The translations under genes were made by a program, and so were the position numbers. A DNA stretch of 6,737 bases from positions 1 through 6,737 of the forward strand of contig CAYMBX010000046.1 in the NCBI GenBank assembly GCA_964388785.1, given 5' to 3'. How positions within the stretch are numbered: the first letter of the stretch is position 1; each line of letters opens with the position of its first letter. The notes below the pieces were generated by a model. It was given only the letters and a program-made list of their open reading frames with translations, was not told where the DNA came from and made no database searches. This DNA comes from VGKU01 sp964388785. GTDB lineage: Bacteria > Patescibacteriota > Patescibacteriia > UBA9934 > GWF2-40-263. Below are positions 1 through 5,622 of the stretch, piece by piece.

Positions 1-1
1 A

Positions 2-127
2 GCGCTCACGGAGGGTCGCAGTTCGGGTTCGAGCCGCTCCGGATCGTCCACTGTTCCGCATCGCGTCGTCAACGGAGTTCCGTTGGACAAGGATGGCTAC
101 GTCATCGAGCGTGGCAATCGCTGCTGA
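2..127 (+). CDS. C-terminal fragment of an unidentified protein (5' end outside window)
   Basis: Frame 2 is open from the window edge to a TGA at 125-127, giving 41 residues. It starts with a Ser/Gly/Arg-rich stretch (GRSSGSSRSGSS) and ends in a more ordinary tail containing VVNGVPLDKDGYVIERGNRC. Codons are strongly C/G-ending, as in a real gene of a GC-leaning genome, and a hairpin terminator follows 18 nt after the stop. These two facts support coding. The serine-rich run looks like a flexible linker before a short conserved C-terminal tail that ends in cysteine. I do not recognise the family. The fragment is short, so the reading frame could still be chance. Confidence 0.5.
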   Translation, partial: ALTEGRSSGSSRSGSSTVPHRVVNGVPLDKDGYVIERGNRC

Positions 128-145
128 GCCGTTCTCTCCTCACTC

Positions 146-167
146 TCCCCTTCGTGGGGATTTTTTT
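146..167 (+). terminator. Rho-independent terminator after the left-edge gene
   Basis: The stem TCCCC (146-150) pairs with GGGGA (156-160) around a TTCGT loop, followed directly by seven T residues at 161-167. The polarity fits the plus-strand gene ending at 127. Read on the minus strand, the same hairpin has no T-tract after it, so it should not terminate the bactofilin-like gene. The stop codon of that gene (166-168) lies inside the T-run. Confidence 0.75.
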
Positions 168-1296
168 ATTCCACTTTTTTCAGTCGCTCATAAATTCCTT
201 TCACAGATGAGCCAAGAATCGCAAGATAAATGAGAAGAATGACGAACCAGCCAATCACCGGTATGAGTGCGAGGATCGCGAGGATCGCGACGCCCAGCAA
301 AATGTTGTACCACGTTGGTGTCGGAACGGTTTGTTGCTTCTTGAAGAGTTTCAGTGTGACAGCACCAACTACGACGCCTGTGTACGCGATCGTTACCATA
401 CAAAGTAAGAATGAAGCGGCGATAAGCGCAACGGCAATCGGCCAGCCGATGAGGGTGACAAAGAGCAATACGGTTGCAATCGGAACAAGGACGACTGTCG
501 CGAATCCGATCAGAAGACTCACCCAGAATTTTTTTGACGCACGCTCGGTGACCACCACCGCCGTTTTTGGCCAGAGAAGCCCAATCAGGAGTCCGGCAAG
601 AAGGATGCCAAGAAGTTTGATGGCGGCGATACCTGAAGCGAGGCCCCACATCCATGCTGCCGTTTCCTTTTTATCCTGCTGTTCGTATGCTGGACCTCCA
701 TAGACGACACGGCCGATCGATGCTCCTTCGAACGTCATTTCGTTCTCGGCATAGTAGGTGAGTGTCCCATCGATTTTTGCAGTCGTTCCGATTTTGATCT
801 CTTCGGCATAAGCCGTCACGTCGCCGGAGACGTTGCCGTTGATGATCGCGCTTGAGGAACCGATTGTGAGATCTCCATTGACTGTTCCGTCGAATATCAC
901 GGCGGCGCCGGCCAGATGTGCATCTCCCCCGACCGTTGAAGTCAGCTGCACAAGACTTCCTGCGGCAAACAGCTCTTCACCCACGTCTCCACTCACCACA
1001 AGATTGCTTCCCGCTGCGCGCAGATCCCCGGCCACATTTCCGACCACGTTGACGGCAGATCCGGCTACGAACAAATCTTCCGCCACATCCGCGGTAATAT
1101 TCACACTCGCCCCGGCCGCAAATACATCTCCAGTGACCGTCTCTGAAATCGTGACCGTTTCTCCCGCCACATAGACATCTCCCTCAGTCGGTTGGTTCAC
1201 GGAAACCTGATCGTCGGCCTGAAAATAGGCAGCCGATGCGGACAGAGGGATAAGAAAGAGCCCAAGGATCATGAAAACGCGTGTTGAGATTTTCAT
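166..1296 (-). CDS. Secreted, membrane-anchored bactofilin-like beta-solenoid protein
   Basis: 376 residues. Residues 1-22 form a signal peptide (basic start, hydrophobic core, ASA cleavage-type end). Residues 39-174 are eight consecutive 17-residue repeats with no insertion or deletion, of the type GDVFAAGASVNITADVA, with G/E-D/E-hydrophobic at the start and AG near position 6-7. This is the pattern expected of a right-handed beta-helix of the bactofilin (polymer-forming cytoskeletal) kind. A linker with charged residues (about 203-212) leads to four or five hydrophobic membrane segments within 215-362 and a basic tail (YERLKKVE). Classical bactofilins are cytosolic and lack these membrane parts. 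Here the solenoid should lie outside the cytoplasmic membrane, held by the C-terminal membrane domain. An envelope scaffold or surface role is inference. No SD precedes the ATG; a TATACT box lies 8 nt upstream. Confidence 0.8.
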   Translation of the reverse strand: MKISTRVFMILGLFLIPLSASAAYFQADDQVSVNQPTEGDVYVAGETVTISETVTGDVFAAGASVNITADVAEDLFVAGSAVNVVGNVAGDLRAAGSNLVVSGDVGEELFAAGSLVQLTSTVGGDAHLAGAAVIFDGTVNGDLTIGSSSAIINGNVSGDVTAYAEEIKIGTTAKIDGTLTYYAENEMTFEGASIGRVVYGGPAYEQQDKKETAAWMWGLASGIAAIKLLGILLAGLLIGLLWPKTAVVVTERASKKFWVSLLIGFATVVLVPIATVLLFVTLIGWPIAVALIAASFLLCMVTIAYTGVVVGAVTLKLFKKQQTVPTPTWYNILLGVAILAILALIPVIGWFVILLIYLAILGSSVKGIYERLKKVE

Positions 1297-1304
1297 ATAC
1301 GTCC

Positions 1305-1310
1305 AGTATA
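1305..1310 (-). promoter_or_regulatory. Putative -10 box giving a leaderless transcript of the bactofilin-like gene
   Basis: The minus strand reads TATACT (5/6 match to TATAAT), then 8 nt, then the ATG at 1296. Transcription normally starts 6-8 nt after the -10 box, so the mRNA would begin at or next to the start codon. A good -35 box is not visible; at 17 nt spacing the hexamer is GTGTTC. The box sits in the 21-nt gap after the SET gene, so the gene may have its own promoter as well as read-through. Confidence 0.45.
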
Positions 1311-1317
1311 GGCTTTT

Positions 1318-1725
1318 TTAGGGTTTTGAACACTTCACGCATGTGCACCCGGATGGCTTGATATAGTAATCAAAGTATTCTTTTCCGTAATCGTAGCTAA
1401 TTTCTTCTCCGGCATGTATGTGTCTGAGCGAAAACAAAAAGACGCGATTCCCTTTGATTCTCACCTCACTATTGGGACGGCAGCTGTGGTTGGCGTAGCG
1501 TGCGATATTTTCGCGCGTGGTGCCGACGATTGTCTTCCCGTTTTCCAGTTCAAACAAATATCTGCCGCCTCGTCTTTGTGCTTCTTCATCATTAACGAGT
1601 TCGCCCCAGTACTCCACGATAAATCGATTGCGTGGAATATCTTCTTCGACAAAGAGCCCGAAGCCTGAACGACTTTTCCGAACACGCAAACGAAATGGAG
1701 GATGGCGCGGTTTTATTTTTTTCAT
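1318..1725 (-). CDS. Small stand-alone SET-domain protein-lysine methyltransferase with post-SET cysteines
   Basis: 135 residues, almost only a SET domain, expected to transfer methyl from S-adenosylmethionine to a protein lysine. Visible motifs: GFGLF (21-25), the SAM-side motif that opens SET domains; VEYWGE (37-42); RYANHSCRPN (76-85), the NHxCxPN motif of the SET pseudoknot; EEISYDYG (107-114) with the catalytic-type Tyr113; and CTCVKC (127-132), a CxCxxC post-SET cluster that with Cys82 could bind one zinc. The start at 1725 is chosen because a longer reading frame from 1812 would overlap the ABC ATPase start by 57 nt and adds no domain residues, and because a TATACT box lies 7 nt before this ATG. 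The substrate is unknown: bacterial SET proteins modify host histones or own chromatin and ribosomal proteins, and nothing here chooses between these. Confidence 0.85.
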   Translation of the reverse strand: MKKIKPRHPPFRLRVRKSRSGFGLFVEEDIPRNRFIVEYWGELVNDEEAQRRGGRYLFELENGKTIVGTTRENIARYANHSCRPNSEVRIKGNRVFLFSLRHIHAGEEISYDYGKEYFDYYIKPSGCTCVKCSKP

Positions 1726-1732
1726 GGGCGAC

Positions 1733-1740
1733 AGTATACT
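1733..1740. promoter_or_regulatory. Shared palindromic -10 element of divergent SET and yadG promoters
   Basis: AGTATACT is a perfect palindrome, so TATACT is read on both strands (minus 1738-1733, plus 1735-1740). On the minus strand it lies 7 nt before the SET ATG, predicting a leaderless mRNA. On the plus strand it lies 15 nt before the yadG-like ATG, predicting a leader of about 9 nt. The -35 hexamers at 17-nt spacing are weak: TTTATT at 1712-1717 for plus, TTCCAT at 1761-1756 for minus. Two polymerases could not occupy the site together, so the two promoters would compete. Confidence 0.45.
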
Positions 1741-1755
1741 ATCCAAATCTTCATT

Positions 1756-2487
1756 ATGGAACCCGCCCTCTCCATCCGCGACCTGAAAAAGACCTACGCA
1801 AATGGGACGCATGCACTCAAAGGCGTTTCATTTGATGTCGAGCCAGGCGAACTGTTTGCGCTGCTTGGAGCGAACGGCGCAGGAAAAACAACGCTCATCG
1901 GGATTTTATGCGGGCTTGTGAATAAGACCTCGGGATCGGCCAGTGTGTTTGGGGTGGATCTTGATCACCAGCCCGAGCATTTGCGCAGCTTTATCGGGGT
2001 TGTGCCGCAGGAATTCAATTTTAATATCTTCGAAAAGGTGATTGATATTGTCACGGATGCCGCCGGCTATAATGGTATTCCGTATCGGATTGCGCGTTCG
2101 CGCGCGGAAGGTTTGTTAAAGGAATTGGGTTTGTGGGAAAAGCGACACACTCCTTCTCGTGCACTGTCAGGTGGAATGAAACGGCGTTTGCTCATCGCGC
2201 GTGCACTTGTCCATCAACCCAAATTATTGTTGTTGGATGAGCCTTCCGCCGGTGTGGACGTGGAGTTGCGTCGGGGCATGTGGGAGTTTGTCCAACGACT
2301 GAATCGGGAAGGTACGACTGTTGTCCTGACGACGCATTACCTCGAAGAAGCGCAACGGCTTTGCAAAAATGTTGTCATCTTGCGCGAAGGGCTTGTGGCT
2401 GAACATGGGAGCATTGCGGATCTTTTGGCGCGGGAAGGGAAGGATACGCTTGAAGATTTATATTTGCATGTGACCAACCGCGTATGA
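1756..2487 (+). CDS. yadG: YadG-type ABC transporter ATP-binding protein
   Basis: 243 residues; hydrolyses ATP to drive the ABC-2 permease encoded next. Motifs in order: Walker A GANGAGKT (38-45), Q-loop Gln85 in VVPQEFNFN, signature LSGGMKRR (137-144), Walker B LLLLDEP (157-163) with catalytic Glu162, D-loop AGVD (165-168), and H-loop His194 in TTHYLEEA. Stretches such as VPQEFNFN, LSGGMKRRL, AGVDVELRR and LTTHYLEEA match E. coli YadG as I remember it, closer than generic ABC-2 ATPases. E. coli YadG is about 308 residues; this protein stops soon after the nucleotide-binding core, so the C-terminal extension is missing. The start at 1756 is preferred over an in-frame ATG at 1702, which would run through the SET start and shared promoter. 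No SD is visible. The exported substrate is not established for this family. Confidence 0.88.
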   Translation: MEPALSIRDLKKTYANGTHALKGVSFDVEPGELFALLGANGAGKTTLIGILCGLVNKTSGSASVFGVDLDHQPEHLRSFIGVVPQEFNFNIFEKVIDIVTDAAGYNGIPYRIARSRAEGLLKELGLWEKRHTPSRALSGGMKRRLLIARALVHQPKLLLLDEPSAGVDVELRRGMWEFVQRLNREGTTVVLTTHYLEEAQRLCKNVVILREGLVAEHGSIADLLAREGKDTLEDLYLHVTNRV

Positions 2488-3257
2488 ATGCCAGACTAAA
2501 TTGGATCGGTTATCTCACGATTTTACGGAAAGAAGCCGTGCGTATCTTTCGGATTTGGCCGCAGACGATTTTGCCGTCCGCCGTGACGCAGTTTTTGTAT
2601 TTTTTGATTTTTGGAAGTTTGATCGGTTCGCAGCTTTCCGGTTTCAGTAACGGAAGTTACAGCGCGTTCCTTGTGCCGGGTCTCATTCTCATGTCCTCGA
2701 TCACGAACGCCTTCAGTAATACAGCAGGATCATTCTTTGGCTCCAAATTCATGCGCAGTATTGAAGAGCTGTTGGTTTCTCCCATGAACACGTGGACGAT
2801 CCTTGCCGGCTATATCAGCGGCGGCATTCTGCGCGGACTCGTGGTGGCTGTGGCGGTATTTTGCGTTTCTCTTTTGTTTGCACCCATTCAAGTCGCACAT
2901 GCTTTCGTGCTTATCTTTTTTCTGCTCATCACCTGCACGATTTTTTCCCTTCTCGGTTTTCTCAATGGAACGTTCGCACAAAAATTTGATGACATCAGTA
3001 TCATTCCCACGTTTGTGCTCACGCCGCTCACCTATCTGGGCGGAGTCTTTTATCGCATTGATCAGCTTCCAGCGTTTTGGCGCACAGTTTCTTCTGCGAA
3101 TCCGATTGTGTACATGATCGATGGATTTCGTTATGGATTTTCCGGGACTTCAACAACACCCGTGCACGTCAGCGCACTTGTTCTGTTTGCGGTGATGATT
3201 GTCCTGATGGCGATATGTATTTGGCTGATGAAGAAGGGAATCGGATTGAAAACATAG
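2484..3257 (+). CDS. yadH: YadH-type ABC-2 transporter permease
   Basis: 257 residues, nearly the length of E. coli YadH (about 256). It is a polytopic inner-membrane protein with about six hydrophobic segments (roughly 25-48, 60-80, 105-130, 138-163, 173-190, 228-250). The best family marks are FLVPGLILMSSITNAFSN (62-79), SIEELLVSP (92-100), and the block FDDISIIPTFVLTPLTYLGG (168-187) followed by NPIVYMIDGFRYGF (206-219), which closely match the YadH sequence I recall. Its ATG overlaps the ATPase stop as ATGA, indicating translational coupling and a two-subunit exporter. Two permeases and two ATPases would form the complex. The cargo (drug, lipid or polysaccharide) cannot be told from sequence. 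No SD is needed or seen. Confidence 0.88.
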   Translation: MNARLNWIGYLTILRKEAVRIFRIWPQTILPSAVTQFLYFLIFGSLIGSQLSGFSNGSYSAFLVPGLILMSSITNAFSNTAGSFFGSKFMRSIEELLVSPMNTWTILAGYISGGILRGLVVAVAVFCVSLLFAPIQVAHAFVLIFFLLITCTIFSLLGFLNGTFAQKFDDISIIPTFVLTPLTYLGGVFYRIDQLPAFWRTVSSANPIVYMIDGFRYGFSGTSTTPVHVSALVLFAVMIVLMAICIWLMKKGIGLKT

Positions 3258-3267
3258 TCAAGCATTT

Positions 3268-4662
3268 ATGCCTGATCGAACGAAACCGTTTCCTGCACCC
3301 ATCCCGCTGAGAAAACTCATTGGACCGAGTTTTATTATCCTTGCGCTCGGCCTCGGGTCCGGGGAGGTGATTCTTTGGCCTTATCTCGCATCGAACTATG
3401 GCCTCGGTATTGCTTGGGGCGCTCTTGTCGGGATTACCTTTCAATATTTCATCAACATGGAAATTGAACGGTATGCCCTGGTCAAAGGTGAGAGTGTGTT
3501 TGTGGGAATTGAAAAATTTTGGCGGTTCGCGCCGTACTGGTTCATCCTTTCGACGTTCGCCGGCTTCGGGCTCCCGGGGATCATCGCATCGTCTGCTCAA
3601 GTTTTTTCCTCGTTGATCGGTGTGCAAACGTTTTCGTGGGTCGCCATCAGTTTGCTTCTGGCGATCGGACTTATTTTGAGTTCCGGAAAAACGGTGTATG
3701 GACTCATGGAGCGTCTAACCAAAACGGTGATTCTTGCGGGTGTCCCGCTGATTTTTTTTGTTACGATTCTCCTGAGCACCAAAGCGGATTGGATTTCCCT
3801 TTTTTCCGGAATGATCGGGCAGGGGAGCGGATACGTCTTCCTTCCCGAGGGGATCGTGCTCGCGACGTTTTTAGCCGCATTCGCCTATTCGGGGGCGGGA
3901 GGAAATTTGAATTTGACCCAGTCGATTTACGTGAAAGAAAAAGGGTACGGCATGGGAAAATACGCATCCAAACTCGCTGGATTATTCCGAAAGGACGGAA
4001 CCGCGCAAGAAATTCGGTTGGAAGGCGTTTCTTCTTCGGAGACGATTCAAGATCAAACACATTTTTCGATCTGGTGGCGGCGAATCAGTATTGAACATGC
4101 TCTTGTCTTCTGGTTCATCGGCGCCCTTTCCATTTTGTTGCTCATGCTTCTTTCCGTCATGACAACAACCGGCCTGAATGGCAACGGGCATGGAATCCAG
4201 TTTGTCCTCAATGAAGGGCTCGCGATTGGACAACGACTTTCGCCGGTTGCCGGTTCCATTTTTCTTTTGATCGTGTCAGTCCTGTTGTTCCAAACGCAGT
4301 TGGGAGTCCTGGATTCGACATCTCGCATCATGGCGGAAAATGCCGCGATCGCTCGGCTGCGGCAGACGGGAGATAAAAAAATTGCGCTCTCAAAAATCTA
4401 TTTCTTTTTTCTTTGGGCACAAATTGCATTCGGGATCATCCTTTTCTTGGTCGGAATTTCCGAACCGAAAACTCTTCTTGTGCTTGGCGCGTGCTTAAAC
4501 GCGGTGGCGATGTTTGTTCACATCGGCCTGGTGGGAATACTGAATTATCGATCCATTCCAAACTGTTTTCAGCCGAGCTTGGTTCGTCGACTGATCTTGT
4601 TTGCGATCTTTCTCTTTTTTGGTTTTTTCAGCGGATTTGTCTTCATTCAATCGCTTGCTTAG
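3268..4662 (+). CDS. Divergent Nramp-superfamily transporter lacking canonical metal-binding motifs
   Basis: 464 residues with about eleven membrane segments in the LeuT-type Nramp arrangement. The TM1 region LIGPSFIILALGLGSGEVI (18-35) aligns with the GPA...DPGN segment of Nramp proteins, but DPGN is replaced by GSGE (30-33). The TM6 region AYSGAGGNLNLTQS (206-219) aligns with the MPHN...HS segment, but MPH is replaced by GGN (211-213). Other marks are MEIERYAL (64-71) and KGYGMGKY (225-232). A hydrophilic stretch of about 55 residues (220-275) separates TM6 and TM7. I recall this clade being annotated as 'Nramp family divalent metal transporter'. Loss of both ligand motifs makes Mn/Fe transport doubtful, and the substrate is unknown. 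It starts 10 nt after the yadH-like gene with no SD, so it is probably in the same operon. Its TAG overlaps the convergent gene's stop. Confidence 0.72.
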   Translation: MPDRTKPFPAPIPLRKLIGPSFIILALGLGSGEVILWPYLASNYGLGIAWGALVGITFQYFINMEIERYALVKGESVFVGIEKFWRFAPYWFILSTFAGFGLPGIIASSAQVFSSLIGVQTFSWVAISLLLAIGLILSSGKTVYGLMERLTKTVILAGVPLIFFVTILLSTKADWISLFSGMIGQGSGYVFLPEGIVLATFLAAFAYSGAGGNLNLTQSIYVKEKGYGMGKYASKLAGLFRKDGTAQEIRLEGVSSSETIQDQTHFSIWWRRISIEHALVFWFIGALSILLLMLLSVMTTTGLNGNGHGIQFVLNEGLAIGQRLSPVAGSIFLLIVSVLLFQTQLGVLDSTSRIMAENAAIARLRQTGDKKIALSKIYFFFLWAQIAFGIILFLVGISEPKTLLVLGACLNAVAMFVHIGLVGILNYRSIPNCFQPSLVRRLILFAIFLFFGFFSGFVFIQSLA

Positions 4663-4907
4663 CGTGCGATGAGTTTCGCCAAACCGATGAGGACAATCGC
4701 GCCCAAAATGGCGACGATGAGACTGTAGAGGTTAAATCCGGTCACACCTGTCTCGCCAAAAAAGCTCATAATCCAGCCGCCCAGCATCGCGCCGATAATT
4801 CCGATGATCATATTGGCAAGCATGCCTTGTTGCGCGTCCGTTCCCATAATGAGAGACGCAATCCATCCAACGGTCGCTCCAAAAATAATCCAAAGGAGAA
4901 TGCCCAT
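4659..4907 (-). CDS. GlsB/YeaQ/YmgE family small membrane protein
   Basis: 82 residues with three hydrophobic segments (about 3-21, 31-50 and 58-80), rich in glycine, with the family pattern GxxxGWIASLIMG (10-22), then MIIGIIGAMLGGWIMSFF (33-50). This is the transglycosylase-associated / GlsB-YeaQ-YmgE stress-response family, typically about 80-90 residues, so it is full length. The function in the family is poorly known; members are often stress-induced. The TAA (4659-4661) overlaps the TAG of the convergent transporter gene (4660-4662). A possible -10 box lies at 4928-4933. No SD precedes the ATG. Confidence 0.88.
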   Translation of the reverse strand: MGILLWIIFGATVGWIASLIMGTDAQQGMLANMIIGIIGAMLGGWIMSFFGETGVTGFNLYSLIVAILGAIVLIGLAKLIAR

Positions 4908-4995
4908 AGAGATATTGGTTAGATGTGTGTATATTAATGAAAAGAAGACGTTTCCTCTATTCTAACGACGGAATTCATCTAAAGAAGTTACATCT
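4908..4995. promoter_or_regulatory. Divergent intergenic region with candidate promoters for the GlsB-like and DM13 genes
   Basis: This 88-bp AT-rich gap separates two divergent starts. For the minus strand, TATACA at 4933-4928 lies 20 nt before the GlsB-like ATG and predicts a leader of about 13 nt. For the plus strand, TATATT at 4930-4935 overlaps it but is 60 nt from the DM13 ATG, while TATTCT at 4958-4963 is 32 nt away. No convincing -35 box was found for any of them, so the choice is uncertain. No SD is present; the closest plus-strand stretch is AAAGAAG about 8 nt before the DM13 ATG, a poor match to the anti-SD. Confidence 0.35.
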
Positions 4996-5619
4996 ATGAA
5001 AATGATACTTGGACTCGTGGCAGTCATTATTGTTGTGGCCGCAGGGTGGTATCTGGCCTCCCCTCTCTTTTTTGACAAAACCGTTGATGAGGTATTGCCG
5101 TTTGCGGGAATATCACAGGAAGATTATGACGACATGCAAGAGGCAGCGGAGGGGGTGAAATTAGAACTTCCGAGTTATGACGAAATGAAAAAAATGACTG
5201 CGGAAGAAAAAACTGCTTTAGATGAGGAAATGACAAAGGCGGCGCAACAGATGGAAGACATTGAAGTGAAAGATGAAAAGCCGGCAGATGAACCCGTTGC
5301 CGTGTTGCGCGGTTCCTTTTCGGATGCGGACGGTTTTCATAAAGGGTCCGGCGAAGCAACTGTGTACAAACTTCCGGATGGCAGCCAGTTGTTGCGTTTT
5401 GAGGATTTTGAGGTAACAAACGGACCTGATCTTCGTGTGCTGCTCGCGGTTGATGGAAATCCTTCGCAGTCGATTGAACTCGGGAAACTGAAAGGCAACA
5501 TCGGGGATCAAAATTATCAGATTCCCGCAGATACTGAAACGGCCGGTTACAACAGCGTCATTATTTATTGCAAGCCGTTTCATGTCATCTTTAGCACTGC
5601 GACGTTTTCGCAGCCATAA
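4996..5619 (+). CDS. Membrane-anchored DM13-domain protein
   Basis: 207 residues. Residues 3-25 form one hydrophobic N-terminal anchor (uncleaved signal anchor or signal peptide without a clear site). Residues 28-100 are acidic, lysine- and methionine-containing and probably helical or flexible (EMKKMTAEEKTALDEEMTKA). Residues 104-205 match the DM13 domain: RGSFSDADGFHKGSGEA (105-121), LRFEDFEVTNGPDLRVLL (133-150), ELGKLKGNIGDQNYQIP (161-177), and SVIIYCKPFHVIFSTATF (187-204). Cys192 in the Y-C-K-P-F segment is the conserved DM13 cysteine and the only cysteine in the protein. DM13 has been proposed to act in redox or electron transfer because of domain partners in other proteins; this is not shown here. 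The domain should lie outside the cytoplasmic membrane. The lytic transglycosylase gene begins 3 nt after the stop. Confidence 0.85.
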   Translation: MKMILGLVAVIIVVAAGWYLASPLFFDKTVDEVLPFAGISQEDYDDMQEAAEGVKLELPSYDEMKKMTAEEKTALDEEMTKAAQQMEDIEVKDEKPADEPVAVLRGSFSDADGFHKGSGEATVYKLPDGSQLLRFEDFEVTNGPDLRVLLAVDGNPSQSIELGKLKGNIGDQNYQIPADTETAGYNSVIIYCKPFHVIFSTATFSQP

Positions 5620-5622
5620 CGT

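Noticed and set aside
269..286. Tandem 9-mer GCGAGGATC twice
   Set aside because: It encodes the AILAIL membrane stretch of the bactofilin-like protein; two copies of a hydrophobic codon pattern need no separate explanation.
188..655. Minus-strand alternative frame (155 residues) inside the bactofilin-like gene
   Set aside because: Cys/Arg/His-rich frame-shifted reading of a hydrophobic coding region; no recognisable domain.
1702..1755. N-terminal extension of the ABC ATPase to an ATG at 1702
   Set aside because: It adds 18 residues lying antisense to the SET gene start; YadG-type proteins begin close to the ALSIRDLKKTY-type strand, which matches the ATG at 1756.
1726..1812. N-terminal extension of the SET protein to an upstream ATG (164-residue version)
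   Set aside because: It would cross the divergent -10 palindrome and overlap the ABC ATPase start by 57 nt, and the added residues resemble no SET-domain part; the internal Met gives a complete domain.
3519..4094. Plus-strand open frame of 191 residues inside the transporter gene
   Set aside because: Arginine-rich out-of-frame reading of a gene with clear membrane segments; no motif and no start signal.
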